Assembly: GCA_026393835.1 (NCBI GenBank)
Contig: JAPKZK010000030.1
Location: forward strand, 10,001-74,000
Reading direction: 5' to 3'
Length of the DNA stretch: 64,000 nucleotides
From: Candidatus Aminicenantota bacterium
Lineage (GTDB): Bacteria; Acidobacteriota; Aminicenantia; UBA2199
Shown here: positions 56,250-64,000 of the stretch, piece by piece
Layout: the number at the start of each line of letters is the position of its first letter
Numbering within the stretch: position 1 is the first letter of the stretch
Made by a program: the position numbers and the translations under genes
The notes under the pieces: generated by a model
The model's database searches: none
What the model saw: the letters and a program-made list of their open reading frames with translations, nothing else
What the model was told of the DNA's origin: nothing

Positions 56250-57461
56250 TCAATCCTTAATATTCAGTATCTGGGTGTCCATCATGGTTATATCATTTGC
56301 GAATAGCTCGTCCAGTTGACGGTAGACGGTAGATTTTTCAAAGTTTTCCATGAAAAAATCCTCGGCCCATTTCCGCTGTTGGTTGTAAAAATCTTTATCG
56401 GAAAGAAGCCGTTGAATGGCGCAGGCAAATTTCTCGGGGGAATCCGCGCTGAGGCAGCCGGTATGTACTTTAGACGGAAATCCGGCCAGCCCTTTAGCGG
56501 TGGTAACCACCGGCAATCCGAACGATAAAGCTTCCACTACTTTGATTTTCATCCCCGTGCCCCCCAGCAGGGGGCAAATGGAAATCCTGGCCCGGGCGTA
56601 AATGTCGGTGAGTCTTTCCACCAACGGGATGCAGGTCACATTGCGGGTGGAATCGACATATTCCGATATGGGACCGGCGATTACGATGCGTACGGAATTG
56701 AACAGGTATGGATGTATTTCCTGGAAAAACCATTGGATCCCTTCCCGGTTGTGGGGGTTGTCCGAGCCGATGAACAGGATGTCATAATCGGGGTTATCGT
56801 TTTTGGCCAGGTTATTTTTATCCATAAAAAAAGGGACATAATGGTATTGGGGGCGGCGGGCAAATTGAGAGAAAAAAGATTTTTCATCTTCGGAGATGCA
56901 CATCACTTTATCGAATCGATTCACACGCCGGATTTCTTCTTCGATCATGGGCCCGATCTTGACATCGCCGCCGGAACTGTCGAAACGGTTCAACGTGATG
57001 AAATCGGACAAATCCAGCACCGTCGCAGGCCCCGCAACCTTTTTCGAGGGAATCAAACCGGTCCAGTAGACATAACTGATGATGATAAAATCGTAGTGGT
57101 TTTTTGCCAGGATTTCAGCGAAAAGTTTTTTCATGCTTTTGTAGGCAAAATCCGGGAGCCCGGTGTAGGCGTGACAGAAGGGGATATATTTTTTGAGCCG
57201 GGCCAGGGGGTTTTGTTTCCTGTTTTTAGGGCGCTGCCGGCGCGAGCTTTTTTTGAAATCGTAAAAAAAGAGTTCATTTACCAGGCCACCTTTGTCGGCC
57301 GGGTAGTTTTCCCATGAACTTTTAAAGTTTTTTAGGGTCAGCAGGTCCACATTGAAATCCACGGCCCGAAAATATCTCAGTAGTTCGATAAAGCGAGAGT
57401 TAATGCCGCTTTTCTCTTCAAAAAAATTATGCGGATAAACGATCAAAACCCTTTTTTTCAT
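56250..57461 (-). CDS. Glycosyltransferase (GT4-like)
   Basis: This 403-residue GT-B protein begins MKKRVLIVYPHNFFEEKSGI. Its C-terminal half has DILFIGSDNPHNREGIQWFF, RVTCIPLVERLTDIYARARI-type strands and a GTGMKIKVVEALSFGLPVVTTAKG loop that matches the donor site of GT4 enzymes. A basic patch (KKSSRRQRPKNRKQ) near residue 75 suggests membrane association. It is the first gene of the two-gene pair; the acceptor is unknown. Confidence 0.85.
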   Translation of the reverse strand: MKKRVLIVYPHNFFEEKSGINSRFIELLRYFRAVDFNVDLLTLKNFKSSWENYPADKGGLVNELFFYDFKKSSRRQRPKNRKQNPLARLKKYIPFCHAYTGLPDFAYKSMKKLFAEILAKNHYDFIIISYVYWTGLIPSKKVAGPATVLDLSDFITLNRFDSSGGDVKIGPMIEEEIRRVNRFDKVMCISEDEKSFFSQFARRPQYHYVPFFMDKNNLAKNDNPDYDILFIGSDNPHNREGIQWFFQEIHPYLFNSVRIVIAGPISEYVDSTRNVTCIPLVERLTDIYARARISICPLLGGTGMKIKVVEALSFGLPVVTTAKGLAGFPSKVHTGCLSADSPEKFACAIQRLLSDKDFYNQQRKWAEDFFMENFEKSTVYRQLDELFANDITMMDTQILNIKD

Positions 57462-57617
57462 TGGATATACCTCTTATCTTTGCTTCAATACCAGTCGGTT
57501 CTGAGGGCGCGACGCCATACCGTGCCCCCTACACCCGCAACCCATAAAATTTTTTTGCCCCCAGGGCGCCAAGACACTAATTATCCTTGCATCTCAGATA
57601 GGGGATGGCCTTTTAGA

Positions 57618-58640
57618 CTAAATTTCGGCCAGCAGGAGCAATGGGATGGAAGGAAGAAATGGTTCCGGACGCCGGACGAAATCGCCCTTCTCGTTCAAAA
57701 AAGGAACCCCATTGGAAATCAACAACTCATTCCTGGTAAACGGGACAATTATTTCGGATTCGAATTCCGCGATACTCTCATATTTTGTCTTAGTCTCTGA
57801 TGCGACATCAAAAAGTTGTTTTGTTTTGAGGCCATTTTGCAAACCCTTTCCACCGGGATATTCACGGTTAAAATAATCAAGCAGGATATTCAGGTAATCT
57901 TCCTGCCGGTACGTCTCCAGGTTAGGGTCATATTCTTCTTGGACCCATTTTTTCGCTGTATCCAACGTAACCATGCACGGTTCGTTGTTGGCGGGCAGAC
58001 GCCGAACCAACCTGGCCAGCATAGTTAAAATAGTACGGAAAGTAGCAACCGGGGTCATCTCTTCGGGCACAAGGATATTCATTAACGCTTCGTCGACGAT
58101 CGGCTCAGGATTTTTTCGATTAAGAAAAGTGCTTATCCGGGACTCCAGTATGCCCTTTAAAAAAATACGGTCCAGCGGTTCAAAGCTATTAAGATAATCT
58201 TTACGGTTGAAGATACCGGCCAATTGACCTGCATATAAGCAATAATCACCTACGATGACGGCTTTCTGTCCCGTCTCGACGATATGTTCTGCGATAAGTG
58301 TTAAACCACGCCGCAAGTCTTCCCAGGAAGTTTTTATATCAGCCTCATCAAAAAACAGGATATCATTTTTTCGCTTTAATAATTTTTTGGTTACATCCCT
58401 GATGAAAAGAGAATTTTCCGTTTTTCCGAGCTGCCATCCGATATGATCGATAAAAAACGATTTTCCAGCCCCCAAAAGAGCTGAAAGAAATAACACATCC
58501 CCCGATTGAAACGTTTTGCATTTTTTTACAATTTCCTTTTTCGACTCCTCACGGTTGTAAAAGGGGGCGGCATCCTGCCGTCCGTAGGAGAAGATATTCG
58601 CGGCCTCACGCTTTATCTCGCTGTTGCTGACTTTCGTCAT
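57618..58640 (-). CDS. P-loop ATPase, last gene of the NACHT operon
   Basis: This 340-residue AAA-type ATPase has Walker A LLGAGKSFF (about residues 55-63) and Walker B DILFFDEAD (about 93-101). The helical C-terminal part has no known domain. It begins one base after the stop of the gene at 58642-59784 and ends the tight four-gene minus-strand operon. It may act as an effector, or a regulatory ATPase, of the NACHT protein. No family is recognised beyond the P-loop fold. Confidence 0.75.
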   Translation of the reverse strand: MTKVSNSEIKREAANIFSYGRQDAAPFYNREESKKEIVKKCKTFQSGDVLFLSALLGAGKSFFIDHIGWQLGKTENSLFIRDVTKKLLKRKNDILFFDEADIKTSWEDLRRGLTLIAEHIVETGQKAVIVGDYCLYAGQLAGIFNRKDYLNSFEPLDRIFLKGILESRISTFLNRKNPEPIVDEALMNILVPEEMTPVATFRTILTMLARLVRRLPANNEPCMVTLDTAKKWVQEEYDPNLETYRQEDYLNILLDYFNREYPGGKGLQNGLKTKQLFDVASETKTKYESIAEFESEIIVPFTRNELLISNGVPFLNEKGDFVRRPEPFLPSIPLLLLAEI

Positions 58641-58641
58641 C

Positions 58642-59784
58642 TTACCTCGCTTCTCTTTTCATCCTGGTAAACCGTTTCTTTTTCTCCAGGGGAACGGTTT
58701 CACCCTTAAATTCTTGTAAAGGAACCGTAATTATACCAGATTTATCTTTTTTTTTCATCATTTCTGAGAACAAAGCCAATTGGTATGGCACTTCCTTCCG
58801 GTCGCAGTCGAGCCGCTCCAGCATCAGTTTTTTTATCTGCTTAATAATTGCGGCCAGGGATATATCCTCCTCCCAGGCTTTTTTAACAAACTCTTCAGAA
58901 AAGACGGAACTCAAATCCATGGGGGTGATTTTCCCCGCCATCCCCGGCGAGTACGGTCTATAACGTTTGACCAGCATGGCAAATATCTCGGCGGCCGTGT
59001 ACCGGGGATAATAAATCACATTAAAATCCCGTTTGAATTCCCGGTCCAGGTCCCGTTGAATTTCCGTGGTACTGTAATAGACCTCCCGCATCGCTGCTTT
59101 ACGAAACTGATTAACCTCATAAATGGTTTTTATCGCGGATATGAAATCCAATATTACCTGTTCATCGGAGAGATCGCCTGGGAAATGGTAGAAAACGACG
59201 GTCTGGATTCTCAAATTATCCAGGAGGTAATTCAAAAAATCATCCAGCCGCCTTTTGGTAAAAGGAAAAGAGTTGGAAAACGTTCGCCATGCGCTGTCCT
59301 TTCTACCGGATAAGAACTTCAGCATCTCTGCCCTATAGGCATAGAAATCCGTGTCTTCCTGGTAGTTAATGCAGTAGAAATAATAAGCCTCCTCAAGGAC
59401 ATTATCCCAGGGATTCTGGATTAAATTCTGGATTACCTGTTTTTTTATTTCCTGTTCGATCCATTGAGAAGATATATTCTGCTCCCATTCGGGGACAGAT
59501 AAATCGAAGTTGACCGGAATAGCCAAATTTTCGAAAGACCTCTGGAAATATTTTTGAAAAATATAGGTGTAAAGCGTGGTTAAACCGCTCCCCTTTTGAA
59601 CCACCACATGCGTCAGGGGTTTGGAAGAGATGCTGTTGAAAATAGTTTTCTCTATCTCCTGGTTAATCACCATCATATCGATGACGTTTTCATCAGTTAA
59701 CGGGTTGAGTTTTGGGAAATGATCCGGTAGATTCACCAGGGCTTTCCAAAATTTCAAATTTTCCTCTGCTCGTTTTTTATCCAT
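58642..59784 (-). CDS. P-loop-like protein with degenerate Walker A
   Basis: This 380-residue protein has THVVVQKGSGLTTLYTYIFQ near residue 60, where the usual GKS/T is replaced by G-S-G-L-T-T. Nucleotide binding may therefore be weak or lost. The rest is helical and charged, with QTVVFYHFPGDLSDE as a possible Walker-B-like strand without acidic residues after it. It overlaps the NACHT gene stop by one base and is followed by an intact ATPase gene, so the two could form a hetero-oligomer. No family is recognised. Confidence 0.65.
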   Translation of the reverse strand: MDKKRAEENLKFWKALVNLPDHFPKLNPLTDENVIDMMVINQEIEKTIFNSISSKPLTHVVVQKGSGLTTLYTYIFQKYFQRSFENLAIPVNFDLSVPEWEQNISSQWIEQEIKKQVIQNLIQNPWDNVLEEAYYFYCINYQEDTDFYAYRAEMLKFLSGRKDSAWRTFSNSFPFTKRRLDDFLNYLLDNLRIQTVVFYHFPGDLSDEQVILDFISAIKTIYEVNQFRKAAMREVYYSTTEIQRDLDREFKRDFNVIYYPRYTAAEIFAMLVKRYRPYSPGMAGKITPMDLSSVFSEEFVKKAWEEDISLAAIIKQIKKLMLERLDCDRKEVPYQLALFSEMMKKKDKSGIITVPLQEFKGETVPLEKKKRFTRMKREAR

Positions 59785-62700
59785 TATGTCCCCCTATTAC
59801 AGGTGTTACAGACTAATTTGCTTTCTGAAATATCGAATCCTTCGGAAAAAAATGCGGTCCGTTCACATTCGGTGCAGACGAAGCTTTTTTCCTCCCGGAT
59901 AAACCGATTGAATTTTACGTCGAAGTATTCGTTTAAAAAGTCATCAGGAGGAACCATCGCCCCCCGCTCCAGGAAAAAGATAAATCGTTTCAGATCCACC
60001 CCTTTACTGCGATAAAAATTCAAGCCACGGCAATTCATACGCATCTCTTCACTGTATTCGGTTTTATATCTCCCGGTTTTTGGGTCTTTTTTAAATATCT
60101 CCAACCACTTTCCCCCGGCGCCAATGTAATTGCCATCCAAAGAAACGGTAATGGTATTGGGAATTTCTTTGCATGCCACGGAATTCAGGGTTTTTCTATC
60201 CTTTTTTAAAAAAGCCTCGATCTTTCCAAACCGGATGATTTTATCTTGAAGTGTAAACAATTCACCGATTCCCGCAGCCAAAGCTATTTCAGTATAACCG
60301 GGATGAGAACGCATCATTTTGTTTTCACCGGTTTCAATGTTAAGAATAATGATCTTACCGTTTCCCGTATGAACGACAGCCTGATTCTCATTTAGAAGTA
60401 GTATCTTCTTTATTCCTTCGGGAATTTTAGCTATCGTTTTAACTGTAAAATCCCGCAGGTCGATTTTCGCTATCGTTCCATCAAAATGTCCGGTCAAAAG
60501 GTGGTTTGCGCCCGGTAACACGACAAGCGCCACCAGCCAATAAGTCGTATCGAAATCGACATACCTGGTTTCCTTTTTGACGAATGAAAACACCCCCAGC
60601 CTTCCGTTCTGACCCCCGGCAAAAAGAATGCGGTTATCGTGAGTAACATCGAGGGAGGCGATGCCCTTCAGATTCAAGGGGATAGACCTGGGAATTTCGA
60701 TTTCTTTATCGATAAAATTTATATTATTATCCCTGGAAGCCGCGAAAATACTCCTGTCTTTTCTACCGGCGGCAAGCGCCGTTATCTTGTCGCTGCATAT
60801 ATGACGCCGCTCCATCTTACCGGTGCGGCTGTTCCATATCATCAGCACACCGTTCTGGGTTCCCCCCGCAAAGAAATCCACACCGTCTTCACCGGTGAAA
60901 AAAACAGAATTGACCGGAAGTTCACCCTGTTCCTGTAAAATCATGTTTTTCAGGATGGCGTATGAAAAATTGGTATTCATAAGATTCGTGTAAGAAAAAT
61001 CACTGTTTTCGAGGTTAGCCCCCATAAAAGAGAAACCGCTCAAGTCCAAATCTCTCAGTTCGGCATTGCGAAGATTTACATTCTCCAGGTTCACATTGTC
61101 ACAAAGTTCCTTCCAGGTTTCTTCATCGGGTCCCAGGGTCACCGATTTCGATAAGATTAAGCCGACGCTGTTGGCCCCGAGGTAGCGCACATCTTCGAAA
61201 TTTTTGTTCGCCGTGCTTTCGGTAATATCCTTTAACCTGGCGGCATGCTTATTATCCAGTTGGGATACCACCAGGTTTTTTGTGGCAGTGTTTAATAAAC
61301 GGTCCTTTAAAAAAACCGGCTCTCCTGCAGCTTCTGATTCCAACTCTGCCAATATGAAATACGCCAGCAAATATTCAAGGAAGGGATTATTCTTGAAGGT
61401 CAGCGTTTTCTTTTCCCTGAGTTTCTCGTCATCCAAAAGATTTAGTGAGGCTAATTCTTCCATCAATTGCCGGGAATCCTCATTTTTAAGATTAAAATGC
61501 CTCTGGCAGGCATCGAACCAGAGGGAAAATTGGCATGAACGGTTCAACCCGTGAAGGGTAACTTCCCGGGCCAGCAAGTGAAGCGCCGCATAGCGTAATT
61601 CTTTTGTTTTGAGAACGTTAAAGCTCAGCCGGTTCCAATTGTCATACGCCAGGCCGAGGAGATCATACACCGTGATATTCTCTTTCTTTTCCACCAGTTC
61701 TTCAAATAATGTCACATTATCGCTGACCACTTTCAGCAGCACGGGCTTTCCTTTAACAGGTTCGACGGTTAAAAAATCCACTATTTTCCCGGTTTTATCG
61801 TTATCCAGCAGGGCCTTTAAACCCGGCTTGTTTTTAGCAAATTGCGCGATCTTCGGTTGGGGAAATCCTGTTAAAAAGAATTGGTTGATTACCTCTTCGC
61901 CATGCCCCAGCCCTTCGATATGACGTTTAAAGTAACTATACCTGCTGGTTAATACGACCTTGCCTTTACCTTTAGCCAGGCGTCGAACCTGATGAAAATT
62001 GAAATCGATTTGATCTTTATCGGGCGCCGGCAGCATCTGGTCGAAGGCGTCCAGGAAAACTGTAAAATGTCCATCTTCGCAGAGGTCTGCAAACTCGTCG
62101 AAACTTATATACAATTTATAATATTCATGCAGCCTGGTTTCGATAAATTGCTCGATGGAGCCTGCGCTGTGTTCATTAAGGTAAAAAAGAAGGGGTATAC
62201 GGTCCCGGGTGTCCAGATTTTTTACATGCTGGAAGATATAGTAGCGGCAGAAGGTGGATTTGCCGTCGCCGTAATGCCCATAAAGAAGCGTAACTCCGTA
62301 TTTCACCGATGCGGTAAATTCATCCGTCAATTTACACAGGTCATCCTTTTTTTTATCAAATTCGCTGATCACAGTCGGTTTAATATATTCGAAATCGCCG
62401 CCCTCGGATTTTTTCCACACTTTGAGTGCCCTTTTATAAAGGTCTTCGACATCCTTAACTTTGAGAACTTTTTTTTTGAGTTCATCGATAGGCATCAATG
62501 AGAATTCAACATCCCATGTTTTCGAAAACTTTTCCAGGCTTTTTTTGATTTCATTAACCGGGGGTTCTCCCTCGAAAAAAATTAACCCTTTTTTTGTCGG
62601 GATTGAATAGGCTTCCGGGTTTTCAATTTCCAGGAGATCATTGAACCGGAAGACGGTAAATCTTTCAGATTCGTCGAGTAATCTTTCTTCCCGCGCCGTA

Positions 62701-62804
62701 AAGTATTTTACCTGTTTCGTTTTATCCAGAAATGCTATCTTATCGCATATCCAATTGGGATTGACATCTAATAAACGTTTAACCTGTTCGATTTTTTCTG
62801 TCAT
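59784..62804 (-). CDS. NACHT-type NTPase with pentapeptide and WD40 repeats
   Basis: This 1006-residue protein has an N-terminal segment of about 115 residues without a clear domain. A STAND/NACHT module follows, with Walker A GHYGDGKST (176-184) and Walker B FTVFLDAFDQM. Pentapeptide repeats (about 568-620, NLENVNLRNAELRDLDLSGF) are followed by a beta-propeller of WD40 type (about 630-940) and a C-terminal zinc ribbon (CTEC...CNTC, about 977-1003). Bacterial NACHT proteins of this build act as sensors in phage defence or signalling: the repeats sense and the NTPase assembles. The gene overlaps the HD gene by 4 bases. The triggering ligand is unknown. Confidence 0.88.
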   Translation of the reverse strand: MTEKIEQVKRLLDVNPNWICDKIAFLDKTKQVKYFTAREERLLDESERFTVFRFNDLLEIENPEAYSIPTKKGLIFFEGEPPVNEIKKSLEKFSKTWDVEFSLMPIDELKKKVLKVKDVEDLYKRALKVWKKSEGGDFEYIKPTVISEFDKKKDDLCKLTDEFTASVKYGVTLLYGHYGDGKSTFCRYYIFQHVKNLDTRDRIPLLFYLNEHSAGSIEQFIETRLHEYYKLYISFDEFADLCEDGHFTVFLDAFDQMLPAPDKDQIDFNFHQVRRLAKGKGKVVLTSRYSYFKRHIEGLGHGEEVINQFFLTGFPQPKIAQFAKNKPGLKALLDNDKTGKIVDFLTVEPVKGKPVLLKVVSDNVTLFEELVEKKENITVYDLLGLAYDNWNRLSFNVLKTKELRYAALHLLAREVTLHGLNRSCQFSLWFDACQRHFNLKNEDSRQLMEELASLNLLDDEKLREKKTLTFKNNPFLEYLLAYFILAELESEAAGEPVFLKDRLLNTATKNLVVSQLDNKHAARLKDITESTANKNFEDVRYLGANSVGLILSKSVTLGPDEETWKELCDNVNLENVNLRNAELRDLDLSGFSFMGANLENSDFSYTNLMNTNFSYAILKNMILQEQGELPVNSVFFTGEDGVDFFAGGTQNGVLMIWNSRTGKMERRHICSDKITALAAGRKDRSIFAASRDNNINFIDKEIEIPRSIPLNLKGIASLDVTHDNRILFAGGQNGRLGVFSFVKKETRYVDFDTTYWLVALVVLPGANHLLTGHFDGTIAKIDLRDFTVKTIAKIPEGIKKILLLNENQAVVHTGNGKIIILNIETGENKMMRSHPGYTEIALAAGIGELFTLQDKIIRFGKIEAFLKKDRKTLNSVACKEIPNTITVSLDGNYIGAGGKWLEIFKKDPKTGRYKTEYSEEMRMNCRGLNFYRSKGVDLKRFIFFLERGAMVPPDDFLNEYFDVKFNRFIREEKSFVCTECERTAFFSEGFDISESKLVCNTCNRGT

Positions 62805-63979
62805 CGTTTTATTGCCTCCAATTTAATCTTTGAAAAAATCTCGCTGTAATCCAGAAACCCATTTCTTCCATTAAAATAATCCGCCATTGTTACAGGAATG
62901 AATACGTTGTTTTTTTCAAAGCATGCCATCCGGCCTTTTGCGCTGTCCTCATAGATATAACTGATTTCAACCCCGTTATTATCGGCATCATACTCCAACT
63001 CTACCTCTCTTACAGGCTTTTCGATATTAAATTTTATAACCGTCGTGGAATCGGCGGGAGTCGCAGGTTCGCCGCTTATCCGGCCATATTCCTGGATCTG
63101 GTCCGCCAGCGTTACTACGAAAGAGATGGGGTCCCTGGAAAACGATAGACGTAGATGGGGTCTCGCGACAGGATTGCCGTAAATTTTTTGCATATCGTGC
63201 ATCATGATGGCGGCGGCGGCCAGTTCCATGATCAGCAGATTGATCTGATTTTCATTTGCGGACTGGTAATCCCGCAGCGAATCGTTCAGGTGTAAAAAAG
63301 TGATGGCCCCGGGTAAGCCATGGGTTATTTTCAATCCATGTTCCAGGTTCTCCTCTATAATTTGTGGAAAATCGGAAGGGGTGGGATAATCGTTAAAATT
63401 TCGATACCCGGATAGGACCGTCATAAAAAGCCTATTTTTAAAGGCATTGAAGATGTCCCGTGGGTTGTAACCGGTCAGGAGGTCGAATTTTGTCAACGGG
63501 TCGAGGGCTTTTTCGATATTGACCAGGAACTGGAACGGGTAACCGATATCGTGGAAAAGAGCAGCCGTAAGGGCCGAATTGTACACGATGGTTTTCAATA
63601 ATTCCACTGCATGGGGATTTTTTTCGACATTGAACAGGTACCCCGGTATTCCCAATTGCCTGGTAAAATGATTTAAATATGAAGGTTGTTGAATAAGAAC
63701 CCCCAACCGGTATGCGCATAGCTCCAACAGGGAAATTTTTTTCCTATGACGGTTTACGTTTGCCCAGGATACAAATTTAGCCGCCAACCGGTGGCTTATT
63801 ACCTCAAATTTGAGCTTTTCCAGTAATTCGATCACTGTGTAGGCGACCTGGGTTTGATGAAAGATATGGTCGCGGTGGAACTTTTTATGAAAATCGACGA
63901 AAGAAAGCCATTCTGTGGTGACAAATTCTTTTGCCATAAAACGAAACGCAGGAAACAACCGCGTCGAATACCGGGCCAT
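62801..63979 (-). CDS. HD-domain phosphohydrolase-like protein (start may lie upstream)
   Basis: The visible frame has 392 residues. FHRDHIFHQTQV (His35, His38 region) and LFHDIGYPFQ (His143, Asp144) are the metal-binding elements of HD-domain hydrolases, and MMHDMQKIYG near residue 265 adds a third H-D pair. Such enzymes cleave nucleotides or cyclic nucleotides and act as effectors in several defence systems. The frame has no stop between the ATG at 63979 and the window edge, so the protein could be longer. It is the first visible gene of the NACHT operon. Confidence 0.75.
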   Translation of the reverse strand: MARYSTRLFPAFRFMAKEFVTTEWLSFVDFHKKFHRDHIFHQTQVAYTVIELLEKLKFEVISHRLAAKFVSWANVNRHRKKISLLELCAYRLGVLIQQPSYLNHFTRQLGIPGYLFNVEKNPHAVELLKTIVYNSALTAALFHDIGYPFQFLVNIEKALDPLTKFDLLTGYNPRDIFNAFKNRLFMTVLSGYRNFNDYPTPSDFPQIIEENLEHGLKITHGLPGAITFLHLNDSLRDYQSANENQINLLIMELAAAAIMMHDMQKIYGNPVARPHLRLSFSRDPISFVVTLADQIQEYGRISGEPATPADSTTVIKFNIEKPVREVELEYDADNNGVEISYIYEDSAKGRMACFEKNNVFIPVTMADYFNGRNGFLDYSEIFSKIKLEAIKR

Positions 63980-64000
63980 TATGGAAACGCTGGCCCTTAA

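Overview
The window is a bacterial chromosome segment of moderate GC content. It combines a Wood-Ljungdahl carbonyl-branch operon, secreted beta-propeller proteins, several conflict systems and many decayed genes between repeat-rich spacers. This mix recalls anaerobic uncultivated Acidobacteriota/Aminicenantes-type organisms, but that placement is inference: no rRNA or ribosomal protein gene is present. Several promoters are readable as sigma70-like (TTGACA, 17 bp, TATAAT-like), and two genes appear to be leaderless.

Layout. 1-14 kb: a truncated-at-edge ASKHA/ferredoxin corrinoid-activation protein, an orphan VapB antitoxin with a DUF1016 stub, a frameshifted SBBP beta-propeller gene, a hicBA pair, a HEAT protein, an AAA-ATPase/PD-(D/E)XK protein, a radical SAM protein and an ATPase, separated by repeat arrays and gene remnants. 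14.3-17.2 kb: a complete three-gene ABC-3C-type operon (SMEK protein, small middle component, DUF2326 ATPase). 17.4-29.8 kb, minus strand: a CODH/ACS operon (acsC, an AcsB-AcsD fusion, acsA/cooS, FAD oxidoreductase, CooF-like ferredoxin, two CooC ATPases, a MetE/UroD-like methyltransferase), interrupted by a four-helix-bundle cassette and its decayed copy.

30.3-51.7 kb, mostly plus strand: the most interesting region, a RiPP (ribosomally made, post-translationally modified peptide) cluster. A 58-residue precursor ends in TTSCSSTCTCTSCTSCATP. Around it lie an azoline cyclodehydratase pair (ThiF-like partner and YcaO ending in a PxPxP-type tail), a SagB-type dehydrogenase, a PqqD-M50 membrane peptidase, an ABC exporter, six paralogous B12-binding radical SAM enzymes, and a seventh B12/radical SAM protein with a C-terminal PqqD-like domain. 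DUF4412-like and TraB/GumN proteins sit among the radical SAM genes; a GyrI-like protein and a Tat-exported ATC-hydrolase-family protein follow. The expected product is a polyazole peptide with unusual C-methylation or other radical tailoring.

51.7-64 kb: a long non-coding repeat zone, a broken Roco GTPase gene, a small secreted protein, two glycosyltransferases, and a tight four-gene minus-strand operon (HD-domain protein, NACHT-pentapeptide-WD40 protein, two further ATPases) that looks like a conflict or signalling module.

At several scales the spacers carry imperfect tandem arrays of unrelated sequence but the same 21-22 bp period. This is two helical turns of DNA, and the pattern recurs at six sites.
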